From positions 147,934,221-147,998,220 of the forward strand of contig NC_134530.1 of assembly GCF_050624435.1 (NCBI RefSeq): 64,000 bases of DNA, in the 5' to 3' direction. This stretch comes from Tenrec ecaudatus (Eukaryota > Chordata > Mammalia > Afrosoricida > Tenrecidae). How positions within the stretch are numbered: the first letter of the stretch is position 1; each line of letters begins with the position of its first letter. Made by a program: the position numbers and the translations under genes. The notes beneath the pieces were generated by a model. The model was not told where the DNA came from. It saw only the letters and a program-made list of their open reading frames with translations, and searched no databases. Positions 20,655 through 32,747 of this stretch are shown piece by piece.

Positions 20655-21115
20655 TTTGAGGACTAAGGTGCATCTGGTCTACGCCGTGGTATGTTCAATC
20701 ATTTCATATGCGTGCAGAAGCTAAAAACACTGATGAAGAACGATAGAAGGGCCGATATATTACAACTGCATTGGAGAAGAGTGAACTACTATGGGCTGTT
20801 GAAAGAACAGGTCTGTTCTGGAGGACTAGCCAGAGTGCTCCTTTGAAGTGTGATGGCAATCCTTGGTCTTTCTTAAGCTGCACGTGTCCTCAGACGGTCC
20901 CAGTCAATAGAAAAAGACAGACGTCATGACTGGAAAAGAAACATGCCAACGAAAACCAAGGAGATCCTTCATGTGAGGACTGACTCAGTAGCTGCCACAG
21001 TGGGCTCAAACATAGCAACAACTGTGAGACTGGCGTAGGAGCAGGCAGTGTTCTTTCTGTTGTATGTAAGGTCATTATGAGTTGGGGCCAACTCAATAGC
21101 ACCTAACAATGATAA
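20655..21115 (+). mobile_element. RTE LINE 3' end, plus strand
   Basis: TTGAGGACTAAGGTGCATCTG to TCATTATGAGTTGGGGCC and AATAGCACCTAACAATG, the family's 3' end. Coding frames are broken. Confidence 0.75.
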
Positions 21116-21421
21116 GCTATAGTCACTAGACAAAACGGAGAATGCTTCCCCACTCAGTGTTCCTGCTGGTGCCGGTGAAAGATTCCCAAGGAATAGGTTA
21201 GTGTCGAAACAAGAGTGATACTCATAAAATTTAGAGAGATTCTTATTCCATTATCACCTTTGCAGATCAGGATTCAAGTTTAATATACTCGGGGTATTTC
21301 CTTACAATTTCATTGTTTTCTCCCATCTCAGAGACATGGTTTTATTTTGGTCATCGTGACTAAAACATTTCATCCACTTTATTACAAAGCCTTCATCCCC
21401 ACACTCCACCGCCAACTGTTT
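21116..21421. other. Single-copy stretch
   Basis: Nothing recognised. Confidence 0.35.
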
Positions 21422-21437
21422 AAAAATGAGTTATTTT

Positions 21438-22033
21438 TGGAGACCCAAAGCCTATCTCTAGGCAATTGGACAGGCCCTCACCAAAATGGTCACACGGAAG
21501 GGACGATTCACCTAGGGTGGAATATAGCACCGATGAAACACAACACTCCGATGCTTCCTTCCCTCATTATCATGACTCAAGTCCTACCTCACCAATCCGG
21601 CTAGACCGGAATATGTACATTGGTAAAGATAGGAGCTTTTGACACATGGAATTCAGGACAGATAAGCCCTTCAAACAGTAATGGGAGCATCGATACCATG
21701 ACGGTTCAGGGAGGATGGGCGGGGGAGGGGAGGCAGGGGAACTGATAGCAATTAGGGATGTGTAGCACACACACTCCCCAGGGGGTGAATAACAGACCTA
21801 TGGGTGAAGGGACACAGTGGCGGTGTAAGATGAAAAAAACAATGAAAACTATAATTTATTAAGGGTTCACAAGGGTGGGAGTGTGGGGAGGGGAGGCAAA
21901 AAAGAAGAGCTGATATCAAAGGGCTCAAGTAGAAAGATGATGTTTTGAAAATGATGGCAACTATGTACAAGTTTGCTTGATACAACTGGCTTGTGGATTG
22001 TTAGATCTGTAAGAGCCCCCAATAAAATGTTAT
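21438..22033 (+). mobile_element. L1-type 3' region, plus strand, with target duplications
   Basis: 5'-truncated insertion beginning GGAGACCCAAAGCCTATC and ending AGAGCCCCCAATAAAATG. Flanked by AAAAATGAGTTATTTT (21422-21437) and AAAAATGAAGTTATTTT (22034-22050), a target duplication with one added base. Confidence 0.8.
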
Positions 22034-22050
22034 AAAAATGAAGTTATTTT

Positions 22051-22380
22051 GTCTCTAGTGCCTTCTACCTTATGGTCACAGACTGGGTGAGGACTTTATA
22101 TTTTATCCTGTTTTGGAGAGCCATTTAAAAAGTCTTCTAGGTGTACATGTACCTCACACTACCAGCCACCTCTCATCTAGTAGCAAGAAAGAAAATAGAA
22201 CATTTTGTAGAAGAGGAATATACTTTGTTCGGTGCCATCTAACACCAGGCATACTCAGTGCTTCTAAGCCGAAATGTAATAGTTTCCACCAAGCTGAGAA
22301 TCTACCATTCTACTGCAGCCATTGCTCTTACCATCCTTTCAGTGCATCAAGCATTCTCAACGCATTTCTTCGTCTCTTGT
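22051..22380. other. Single-copy stretch
   Basis: No repeat or exon recognised. Confidence 0.35.
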
Positions 22381-22862
22381 ATACTTAACAGGAACCAGAA
22401 ACTGAAGAAGGTGCATGCCATGCAAGAAGTCAATGAAAGACACAAAACCATAGATTGCAGATACCGCGCATATATTAGGGGTGGCCAAATACAGAACCAA
22501 GCAACGAGTGCTCCATGATGGCACCCCAGTCTTATCTGGGCAAGCTGGAGAATGGGTTTCTCCCTTGTTTCCAATGACCAGAATAGCTGATCCGGGAGCC
22601 TTCTACCGCCTTCATGTGTGTCCCTCTGTGCCACTGCTCATCCCTTTGACCAACCCCAGGAAGACTGCATCATGTATGAACTTCATCCTAGATCTCTGTC
22701 ATAATGTGGGAATGCATAATTGAGACCACCCTGGCCACCAAAATAACTTACAGCATCAATGGACTAAGAAAGGAATTGGCTCAAGGAGAACTCCCAGTCA
22801 CCACAGCTAAGCTAAACAAAGAACCTGGGGATCCCATTGTATCTCCCCAGACTTACAAGTAA
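22381..22862 (+). other. Unrecognised segment with broken open frames
   Basis: Exon-like base composition. One frame from about 22713 reads IIETTLATKITYSINGLRKE and on to SPQTYK, then stops at 22861. Another upstream frame (22389-22518) reads LKKVHAMQEVNERHKTIDC. I do not recognise either. It may be a decayed retrocopy or simply open by chance. Confidence 0.2.
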
Positions 22863-23019
22863 GTCACTAAGCGATTATTATGCAATGATTGTAAACTGGG
22901 TGGCTTTAAAGTTTAAAACAGTATAAACATTTAAATCTGTGACAGCTCAACTTAGCCTATGAACTTAAATGCTAGGCTATTTTAATTTTGTTCAGAATTA
23001 TGAGGTCACAAGATAAAAC

Positions 23020-23228
23020 CCCAAACCAAACTCACTGCCATTGAGTCATTGCCGACTCACAGTTGACCCTAAGGGACAGAGGAGAATTAAGCCCTGCAAG
23101 TTTCCAAGACTATAACTTTATGGGAGTAGAAAGTCCCGTCTTTCTTCCAAGAAGTAGATGTTGGTTTTGAACTGCTAACTTTGCAGGTCATAGCCTAATG
23201 CTTAAGCACTATGCCACCAAGGCTCCGT
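23020..23228 (-). mobile_element. AfroSINE, minus strand
   Basis: CTCACTGCCATTGAGTCATTG tail and TATGCCACCAAGGCTCC reversed head; near full-length. Confidence 0.9.
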
Positions 23229-23269
23229 GAGGTCACAAGAGGGAGTTAAGAAAAGAAGAGAATGTAAGG

Positions 23270-23545
23270 CTGTTTTTTGGTTTGTTTTCCCGGTTTTATT
23301 GGCACATAATCCACATCATATAATTCAATCACTTGATTATGTCAACAAGAATTTTATGATCATTACAACAATCAATTTCAGAACATCTCCCCCCCGCCCA
23401 TGACTAAATCACCTTTAAAATGAGCTGTGTAATCACATTCAGTTCTACTGCTCCCTCCCCCTCCTGTCTTCACTCTTTACTCCCCAAATCCCCTCACCCT
23501 CCCCATCTACCCTCCTACCTACTCTACAACCCCTACAATTTCTTG
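23270..23545 (-). mobile_element. L1 3' region fragment, minus strand
   Basis: TTTTATTGGCACATAATCCAC and TCAACAAGAATTTTATGATC match the same L1 region as 12296-12795. Confidence 0.6.
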
Positions 23546-23791
23546 CATCAATTTAAAAAATCATTTTATTAGGGGCTCATACAACTCTTATCTTAATTCA
23601 TATGCACATCAATTGTATAAAGCACATCTGTGCATTCATTACCCTCATCATTCTCAAAACATTTGCTCTCCACTTAAGCCCCTGTCATCAGCTCATTTCC
23701 CCCCTCCCTTCCCACTCCCCCCTCCCTCATGAACCCTTGATAATTTATAAATTATTATTTTGTCATATCTTACACTGTCCGACGTCTCCTT

Positions 23792-23803
23792 TCACCCACC
23801 TTT
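23792..23803. repeat. Target-site duplication, left, of RPL36A retrocopy
   Basis: TCACCCACCTTT; the matching copy is at 24306-24317. Confidence 0.75.
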
Positions 23804-23893
23804 TTTTTCCGAGTAAGAATGTAACTATATTTTCTTACAGATAATTCTAATATTGATTCAACACTTTTTCAAATTTACAAGATAAAACAAGGC

Positions 23894-24305
<412 letters not shown>

Positions 24306-24317
24306 TCACCCACCTTT
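24306..24317. repeat. Target-site duplication, right, of RPL36A retrocopy
   Basis: TCACCCACCTTT, followed by the L1 sequence CTGTTGTC that the retrocopy interrupted. Confidence 0.75.
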
Positions 24318-25484
24318 CTGTTGTCAGCCCCCCAGGGAAGAGGTTATATACAGCTATATGTAGATCCTTATCATCGGTTCCTCTCTCTACCCCACCCTCC
24401 CTCCACCCTCCTGGTATCACCACTGGTCCTGAAGAGATCGTCCGCCCTGGATTCCCTGTGTTTCCAGTTCCTAGCTGTACCAGTGTACATCCTCTGGTCT
24501 AGCCAGATTTGTAAGGTAGAATTGGGATCATGATAGTGGGTGGGGAGGAAGCATTTAGGAACTAGAGGAAAATTGTATGTTTCATCGTTACTACACTGCA
24601 CCCTGACTGACTCTTCTCCTCCCCGCGACCCTTCCATAAGGGGATGTCCAATTGCCTACAGATGGGCTTTGGATCCCATTCTGCACTCCCCCTCATTCAC
24701 TATGATATGGTTTTTTGTTCTTTGATATCTGATCCCTCATCACATCGACACCTCATGATCACATAGGCTGGTGTGCTTTTTCCATGTGGGCTTTGTTGCT
24801 GCTGAGCTAGATGGTCACTTGTTTACCTTCAAGCCTTTAAGACCCCAGACACTGTGTCTTTTGATAGCCGGGCACCATCAAGTTTCTTCACCACATTTGC
24901 TTATGCACCCCTTTGTCTTTAGTGATCGTATCAGGGAGGTGAGACACAATGATATGATTTTTTTGTTCTTTGATCTTGCATCAATTATCTCCCTGCATTT
25001 ACTCCATTTGGACCTGCTAAACCGAACAGAAACAATAAAGAACGAAAATGAAATGAAGTGGTAAAGATAAAACAATAGTAATATAAAGATAAAAATACTG
25101 CAATGAACAGGAAAGAAAAGACCTTCATCAATATGCCAAAAGCCAGGATCAAGCAAGAGATCTTTGCATCTAGAACAAATTCAAGTTGGGTCTAGAGCAG
25201 CAGTTCTCAACCTGTAGGTTGTGACCCCTTTGGGGGATTGAAAGACCCTTTCACAGGTGTCACCAAAGACCATTGGAAAACTCATATTTCCAGTGGTGGT
25301 AGGAACAAGACACGGCTCCTCTATTTGTCTCCAGGCAGGTCCGCCCACATGCAGATATGCCCACATACGAGTACCCAGTGTGAAGACTGTTATCGATACT
25401 ACACCATACTTCAAGACAAATTTTCATTTATTCGTAATTATAAATAAATCTTTCACAATACATAACTACACAGTGACCCTTGCA

Positions 25485-25907
25485 TCACTTAGTGTCTCTA
25501 TGCAGCTACTCCTTTTGGACCTGTCAAACTCAACAGAAACAATAAAGAACAAAATTGAAATGACGTGGTGAAGATAAAACAATAGAAATATAAAGATAAA
25601 AACACTGCAGGGAGGGCGGGCAGGGGAGGGAGAGGGAAGAAGTGGGGAGCTGATTATCAGGGGCTCAAGTGGGAAGAGAATGCTTTGAAAATGATGATGG
25701 CAGCACATGTGCAAATGTGATGGACACATTGGAGGAATGTATGGATTGTGATAAGAAATGTAAGAACCCCCAAGAAAAGTATTTTTTAAAAAAGAAAGAA
25801 AAATACTGCAATGAGCAGGAAAGAAAAGACCTCCATCAATACCCCAAAGGCCAGGAGCAAGCAAGAGATCCTTACATCTAGAACAAATTCAGGTTGGGTC
25901 TAGTAGT
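25485..25907 (-). repeat. Internal copy of the SPIN's left flank
   Basis: Matches 24980-25197 in the same order: TTTGGACCTG, AACAGAAACAATAAAGAAC, GGAAAGAAAAGACC and AGAACAAATTCAGGTTGGG. It is interrupted at 25611-25795 by an L1 3' end. How a copy of the flank came to lie inside the transposon is not explained. Confidence 0.7.
25611..25795 (+). mobile_element. L1-type 3' end, plus strand
   Basis: GGGAGGGCGGGCAGGGGAGG to TGTAAGAACCCCCAAGAAAAG and an A-rich tail. Confidence 0.7.
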
Positions 25908-26001
25908 AATGAAAATAATTTTCTGGTTGGGGGTCACCACAACATGAGGAACTGTATTAATGGTCAAGGCATTAGGAAGATAGAGAACCACTGGTCTAGA
26001 G

Positions 26002-27240
26002 GGAGGTCAACTGGCCTGGTATCAAGTTTTATCTAGCCTAATCAGGATGACAATGATCTATGTTTGACAGTCAGGCTGTTCCAGACCTTTGTGGCTAGAG
26101 GGGATCTGCCAGGGGCTTAATCGGACTAGATCTCTGCAGATGGGTTTGGGGCTCGCCCCATCCCCCACAGCCTTCCACAAATTGGTGTTCACAATTTAAG
26201 TTCTAATACTTTTCCTTTGTCATATTTGAATTTTGTACTTGTCATCTTTGGATCACACAAGCTGGTGTGCTTCTTCCTTGTGGACTTCGTTGATGTCTCA
26301 CGTAGAGGCTGCTTGTTTGAAGACAAGCCTCGAAGACCCCAGGCGCTATTGCGATTGTTCGCAGGGTTTTCGCACCACCCTTTGCTGTAGCACCCTTCTC
26401 TTCAGTGATCATTTCTTGAAGGCGAGTATCAAGCTGGGCTATGTTATCAGAACTAACTGTTCTTGTATTGGCGCTAGAGTTAAGTAAGCACCCAGAATCC
26501 ATCTGCTTGCCCATGAAATATACACAACAGGTTTGCATTGCTGGTCGTCTTATGTCAAACTTGAACCCCCATAAGACCCATTACATTAGCACCAGCAGCA
26601 AACCAACCAGCAAATAATCAAACAGAGTTTAAAAACACAAAAAAACTAAAAGCAGGAAAACAAAAACCCACATAACCAAAAAAGTGCAATGTTGGAGTCA
26701 TCCCCCTGGGGGATAAGGTGATTGTACTGATGACATCAATTTCCCCAGTGACACAGCCCTCGGGCACTGTCGGCTCGGCATGAGGAGCCTGTGCGAGCAC
26801 AGATCCACCGTGGGCCGCAGCCCATGAGTTGTTGCCCTGCACAGCTTGCTCTCCCGGTCTATTGAGCTCTGTTTAAGTAAGAAACCTGGTGCCAGGGGGA
26901 AACGTCCTGGGTCAGTTCTTCCATGAGCAGTTCCTTACTCAGTAGATCAAAACCTTTCATGTCACCGTAAGGGAGTCTCAAGGTACTAAATAGATGGTGA
27001 CTCTGGGTCCCTTTCCATTACACAATGCCCAAGTTGGGGGCTCCCCTCAAGGTCCAGTGACCACCACCTCCACAGTCCTGGGGCAGTCCCTCTCTGCTTC
27101 CTCCCACTTCCGAATAGCTCAGTCCACAGCCTTCAGGTGCAGACAACTTTGCAGGCAGGGCTTAGTTCATTCAATCAGACCTCTGTGTTAAGGCTGTTTC
27201 TTAGCCTGGAGCCTTCACAAAGTGCTTCTTCCTTTTCCTT
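26002..27240 (-). mobile_element. Older L1-type 3' region, minus strand (diverged)
   Basis: Contains GATCACACAAGCTGGTGTGC and GACAAGCCTCGAAGACCCC, diverged versions of blocks seen in 24740-24850 and 44400-44500, then an A-rich block (26625-26690) and a further unique-looking GC-richer part. Its right limit is uncertain. Confidence 0.5.
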
Positions 27241-27835
27241 ATGAGCTGCGTCAAAATAACACAGAGAAAGGAGAGGCACCTAGACTAAAGCTGGAGCAGT
27301 GTTAGTAGTTCTATTATATAACTAAAGCCGTTTAATTTGATTTGGCCTTCCCGTTAATATAAATTAAAAAGACTCCATAATTATCATATTTACCAATCAG
27401 GTTCTTTCCACATAATTATTATTTACCTTCTAGATTAATTGGCTGAGAAAGCCATCTCTAAATTCTAATAATATGTAATATCTTTTATTTTCAGGAGTGC
27501 ATGATTATTTTGGGAAAAGAAATAATTGAATAGGAAATTAATTTTATATCTTGCCCTACTTCCTCTGGATCACCTAGATCTCATTCATTTGTGGTTTAGC
27601 TGTTTTGTTTTTAATATTACATAGTCTCAAGCTTTACCGATCTATGGGAAGGTCCTCTAGGCTGTTAGTGGATCTGCTGCTGTATTAAGGACTGCAAGAA
27701 CTAGTATATGCAGTCTTGGTGTTGTAAAATTCAAGCATTCCACTAAATGTATAGAATGATAGCCTATACTCAGATAATTTCCTCTTTCAACAGTTTTATC
27801 TTCTATACCATTGGCTAAACTACTGACACTATCAA
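27241..27835. other. AT-rich single-copy stretch
   Basis: Nothing recognised. Confidence 0.35.
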
Positions 27836-28024
27836 TGCATAGTGGTTACCCACTGGGCTGCTAACCACAAGGTCAGTAGTTGGAAACCACTAGCCAGTTC
27901 CGTGGAGGAAGAATGAAACTTTCCACTCTTGTGAAGCTATGCAGTCTCAGAGACTCGTAGAGGCATTCTGCCCTGCAGTATAGGGTCACTATGAGTTGGC
28001 ATTGACTAGATGGCCATGGAAGTG
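27836..28024 (+). mobile_element. AfroSINE, plus strand
   Basis: GGGCTGCTAACCACAAGGTC head, CAGTATAGGGTCACTATGAG tail. Confidence 0.85.
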
Positions 28025-28254
28025 ATGGCCCAGAGGGAAGACTGATAATGTTGATAATGTTCTAATATAAATGACAACGATGTCTCTAAAGGAAACCAGA
28101 GACATATGTAAACCATAGATATATGAATGGATTTTGAGCCTTCACGTAATTCTATCCCCATTGTAAGAACATGGCCCTGCTTGATGCTCCAGCTCCTGAA
28201 GAGATAGATCACTGAAGGTATGGGTGCTAAGTGCGGAGAAGAATCTAGATGGTG

Positions 28255-28455
28255 CCTAGCTAGCAGAAGGAATAGCGTCTGGAGTCTTTAAACGCTTGTT
28301 TTCAAACAAGCAGCTTTCTAAGTGAAACGTCAACTAGGTCTCCACGTGGAAGAAGCACACCAGACTGTGATCCAAGGATTGTAAATAATAAAACCTAAAT
28401 CCAAAGGAGTGAATGCTATCAGAGCTTAAATCGTGAACCAGGTGGTTTGCAGAAG
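28255..28455 (+). mobile_element. L1 3' region, plus strand, left part
   Basis: GGAAGAAGCACACCAGACTG and GAATGCTATCAGAGCTTAAA match 37320-37420. The element continues at 29573 after an RTE insertion. Confidence 0.65.
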
Positions 28456-28459
28456 GCTA

Positions 28460-29571
28460 TGAATAACAGTATTGTTAGATGCTATCAAGTTGGTCCCAAC
28501 CCATAGCAACCCTAAGCAAAACTGCCCAGTCCCTCACCCAGCCTCACAATTGTTCCTATGCCCGAGTCCATTGTTGCAGCCACAGTGCAGGCTTGTGTGT
28601 GTTCCTTTCCTGCCCCTCTACACGACGTCCGTCTCCAGGGACTGGTCTCTCCTGAAAACATATCTAAAGTACGTAAGATGAAGTTTCGCTATTCTTGTCT
28701 CGAAGGAACACCCTGGCCAAATTTCTTCCAAGACAGAGCAATTTGTCCTTTTAGCAGTCCATGGTACGTTCAATATTCTTCTCCAGCACCACAATTCAGA
28801 TGTATCCATTTTCCTTCGGTCTAATTTATTCAGCGTCCAACTTTCACACACATATGAGGGAATTGAAAATGCCACGGCTTTGGCAGCCGCACCTTAGTTA
28901 ATACTCAAAGTAACATCTGTGCATTTAATACTCTGAAGAGGTCTTGTGTTGTAGATTTACCCTGTGGAGTAGGTTGTGTGATCTCTTGACTGCTGCCTCC
29001 ATAAGCATTGACTGGGGATTCAAGCAAGATAGAATTCTTGGCAACTTCCGCCTTTCTCCATTTCTCATGGTGTGAAGAAAGAATTGGTGGTCTTCTTTGC
29101 ATTGAGTTGTAACCCAGACTGAAGGCTACAATTGTTCTCTTCGTCAGCACGTGCGTCAAGTGCTCCTCACTTTCACCAAGCAAGATTGCGTCATCTGCAT
29201 ATTGCAGGTTGGTAATAAGCCTTCCTCCCATCCCGATGCTGCATTCTTCTTCATAGAATGCACCTTCTCTGATGATTTTCTCAGCTTATAGATTGAATAA
29301 GTACAACGAGAAGCTACAACCCTGTTGCACATCTTTCCTGATTTTAAACCATGCAGTCTCCCCGCGTTGTGTTCTCACAACTGTCTCTTCCTCCATGTAC
29401 AAGTTCCGCATGAGCACAATGCAGTGTTCTGGAATTCCATTCTCAAGGCTATCCACAGTTAGTCTGGAAGCTCTGCTGGAACCTGATCACTTTGGGTGGC
29501 CCTGCTGGCATTTGAAATACCAGTGACATCGCTTCCAGCATCACAGCAAGAGACAAGTCACTACAGTAGAA
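28460..29571 (-). mobile_element. RTE LINE, minus strand, internally deleted, nested in L1
   Basis: The 3' end is at left; the reverse transcriptase fragment on the minus strand (28905-29231) reads NLQYADDAILLGESEEHL with the catalytic YADD box. At about 29475 it jumps to the RTE 5' end (CTTGTCTGTCAGTTTGTT read in reverse, ending 29571), so endonuclease and much of the polymerase are missing. It inserted into an L1 that continues on both sides. Confidence 0.8.
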
Positions 29572-29572
29572 C

Positions 29573-30130
29573 AAACTGACAGACAAGAGGTGGTGGATGA
29601 CAGTGGAAGCCTAAACTCCATTTGCAGGGTACACACATGGATTAAGCCTCTGGTGACTCCCCTTTGACTTAGTTGAAGGGTGTGAATAGCCTGGTTATTA
29701 GACAGAGCATGGTTGATTATGGCAGACATGTTTAGATTAAAATCTAGCCACCTTATCACTCGATCTCCCTTATAATCCATTTTAAATTTGTTCTAGCTTT
29801 TAATATTTTCTGCTTTCTTTTAGATTGAGGATTTCCTGTTTTACTTGGTTATTGTTGCTAGTTTTATTTTTTCTGTATATGAAATCCAGGGTAGGTAAAT
29901 CTATAGAGACAATAACTGGATTAGTGGTCCTCTGGGAGTGAGTCTGGCTGGGGAGGCTGAGGGGAAACGGGGAGCTAATACTGACGAATACAAGAATGAA
30001 GAAAATGCTCTAAAGTGGTTTGCGGTGGCGGCTGCACAACTCTTCTTGATGTGACTGAACTCTTGAATTGTGTGATGTCTGAATTATATGTTGACAGGAC
30101 TGCTAAATTCTGTTAAAGTGCTAAAGAATA
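29573..30130 (+). mobile_element. L1 3' UTR, plus strand, right part
   Basis: GTGGATGACAGTGGAAGCC continues the element of 28255-28455. It ends with the L1 terminal block GACTGAACTCTTGAATTGTG and TTATATG. Confidence 0.7.
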
Positions 30131-30401
30131 CTAGGTAGTCATATTAATATTTTGTGATCTAATTTATACATTCTCTATACAGAAAACTTTCCCTCAGGTT
30201 AGTAAAGCAAATTCAAATTCTCGTTCCTCACACGTTACAGGGAGGGAAGGAAGCAGTGTATTTTAGAGTGAAGAAGAAAGACCCAATGCCCAGGATAGGC
30301 TTTCTGTCGATATGCTCTGAGGAAATCCAAATGATGTGTTAGTGTTTGCTATTAGACGGCCTATCAACGAGAAAGCAATTAACCCTGCTAGGACAATCTC
30401 T

Positions 30402-30627
30402 AGAGCCCTAGTGGTAGGCGGGGTTACACTTTGACCTGCTAACACAAAGACTGCGGTTCAATAACATCAGCTGCTCCTCATGAAAAAGAGGAGACTTCCT
30501 GCGCCCATAAAGATTTACAGCCTCCGAAACGCAGAGGGGCAGCTCTACTTTGTCTTTTTTTTTTTTTTTCTATTTTGTCTTTGAGGATCACTACAAGTCA
30601 GGATTTACCAATGCCACTGAGTTTGAG
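30402..30627 (+). mobile_element. AfroSINE, plus strand, with T-tract insertion
   Basis: GAGCCCTAGTGGTAGGCGGG head. An interior run of T (about 30555-30571) with a short repeat of TTTGTCTT splits the tail. Confidence 0.8.
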
Positions 30628-31351
30628 ACTTTTCAAGAAGAATTTTGCTTACTCCTTTTCAAAGGCATCTTAAATTCACACACTTCCTACCTCTCCACCA
30701 CCCAGTGCAGCTGTAGTACAGAGTCTCCTTTTACAGCTACTCATGGTTTTTGCGTAGTGGACGGTTTCCACAAGGAAGACATTCACAAACGGAGACACAC
30801 ACAGTTGAAAGCCAGGTCTCAGGCCCACAAGGCCAGGTCTCAGGCAGCTGGCCATTCAGTCTTCCTCCTGGTTGAGAGTCTACCTGCAACAGGAAATTCT
30901 CTTTAAAAAAAATCAAGTTTCTCTCTAGCCCACCCCCTCCCTCAAATGCCTGATTTCCCTGATAAGTGTGATTCTTATTTTTGAAACAAATGAGTAATTT
31001 GGTTCAATTACAATTTGTTGCACGAAAGTATTTCAGAATCGTATAGCTAAGCTTTTGCTTGGGTCTTAAACATTAGTGATCTCTGTCTTTAACACGTTTG
31101 GAAAACGAAGCTATGGCCATTTCTCAACCCAACAGAGCTCTAGCCGAACAACTGAAGGGTGTTGCCTCAAAGAAACCAAGCATTATTTCGTTGTTTTTCT
31201 TAACAATCTAGCTTTCTACTTTTTCTCCTTCACTATAAACTGACACACAGGGCTGTCTCTCCTCATGTATCATGCAGCCGCTTTGCACTGAGACATATAT
31301 ATATGGCTAATCAACATTGATTGATTCTTTCAAAGTGCTTTGTGCCCATTA
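30628..31351. other. Single-copy stretch
   Basis: Nothing recognised beyond simple AT runs. Confidence 0.35.
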
Positions 31352-32037
31352 AAAAGAGTGCTGGCGGCTTCGTGGTTACAAATTGGGCTGCCAACTGCTT
31401 TCGAAACCACCAGCTGCTCTGAGTTCTCCTCCCTGTGTTTTGTCTAGTCATGGTTGTTGGGTTCTGTTTTGTTTTTGGTTGCTTCCTGTTTGTGTTTTGC
31501 ATGATTTTCTGCATATGAAACCCAGGGTGGGTGAATCTATGGAGATAGTGACTGGATTTATACTCACTTAGGGACATGGCAGAGAGGAGGCCTGGTGGTT
31601 TAGTGGCAAGTGGCAACTCATTGAACTGCTAGATGGTCAGCAGTTCGAAACCACCAGCAGCTCCTTGAGGAAAAAGACACGGCTTTCTACAGTCGCGCAA
31701 ACTCACAGGGGCAAGTCCACCCTGTCCTACAGGATCACTGGGTGGGCCTCCAGTCAGTGGCAGTGTGTTTTTAGAGGGGCGTGGCGGGGGAGGGTAGAGG
31801 GGAATGGGGAGCTAATAACAAGGAGGATGTGAAGGAAATGTTCTGACCTTGACGTGCTGACTGCACAAATCTCAATACGAGCAATTATTCGTGTGGTATG
31901 TGAAATATATGCCAATGAAACTATTCAGAAGGAAGAAGAGTGACAGTCTCCCAAGTGTCCAAGGGCAATTTGGCCCTGTCCCCTACGGTGGCGGTGAGTC
32001 GGAATGGACTCGGTGGCGGTCAGTTTGGGTTTGGTGT
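31352..32037 (+). mobile_element. Three-layer nest: AfroSINE holding L1 3' UTR holding AfroSINE
   Basis: The outer AfroSINE head (31352-31420) and tail (31940-32037, GGTGAGTCGGAATGGACTCGG) are separated by an L1 3' UTR (31421-31582 and 31774-31939), which is itself split by a second AfroSINE (31583-31773, GAGGAGGCCTGGTGGTTTAG). All are on the plus strand. Confidence 0.8.
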
Positions 32038-32731
32038 CTTCTAATGGTGATGATGACTGCAGCTACTGGGGACTGTCATCGTGTTTTACACAGAGCTACT
32101 CAATGTCAGCCCACTTTGATCAGGTTGGCTTGAATTTTCCAGCAAAACCCTTTAAGAATTTGTGATGCAATACGTTTTGCTATTCAGCTTTCACCTCCCT
32201 GACAAGAACAACAAGAGCCGCTGTTTTCTGGTGCTGCTTTGATACCAAGCGGCCAAGAGTCATGGTGCCTCGCAGGGTGGGTGTGGGAGGAGCACATAAT
32301 TTGGGGCACTGTTTATGTTGGCCCTTGAGAGCTTGAGTTGAGTGCCCTTGGGGTTGAGATTTACAGTGCCATTTAGGAATTTATTAGCAGCCCTAAAAGA
32401 ACTTTGTAACATGTCCTGGCCAAGCAAGTATATCCTGAACATTTCCATCTGAATGGTGCATTTCATAATGCCCTAGACTTATGGGAGGGAGGTGGAGAAG
32501 AAGCCGATAGCTTTTAGATCCATTATCTGATGCCAATGGGAAGCCTGAACAGAGCATAAAGCAGCGTCAAGGAAGCCTGAGGACGCTTGTCAATTAGTGC
32601 AAACCCTTTGCACTCAGCATCAACACTTGGTGTCAGTTTCACCGAAGTGACTGGTTTCACTGAGGAAGCCTGCTCCTCCTTTCAGGATCTTTCAGAGAAC
32701 TATTGGTCGGAGGACCAGCTTCCTCACCAAA
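32038..32731. other. Single-copy stretch
   Basis: Nothing recognised. Confidence 0.35.
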
Positions 32732-32747
32732 TGTAGGGACACATTTA

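Larger units (their letters stand above)
25198..25993 (+). mobile_element. SPIN-type hAT transposon, copy 2, with exact 8 bp target duplication
   Basis: CAGCAGTTCTCAACCTGTAGG at left and TAGAGAACCACTG at right are terminal inverted repeats. GTCTAGAG flanks both sides (25190-25197 and 25994-26001) exactly, the 8 bp duplication expected of hAT elements. The span of 796 bp is longer than the short SPIN forms because it holds a second copy of the left-flanking L1 sequence (about 25485-25907), itself interrupted by another L1 3' end (25611-25795). Confidence 0.85.
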
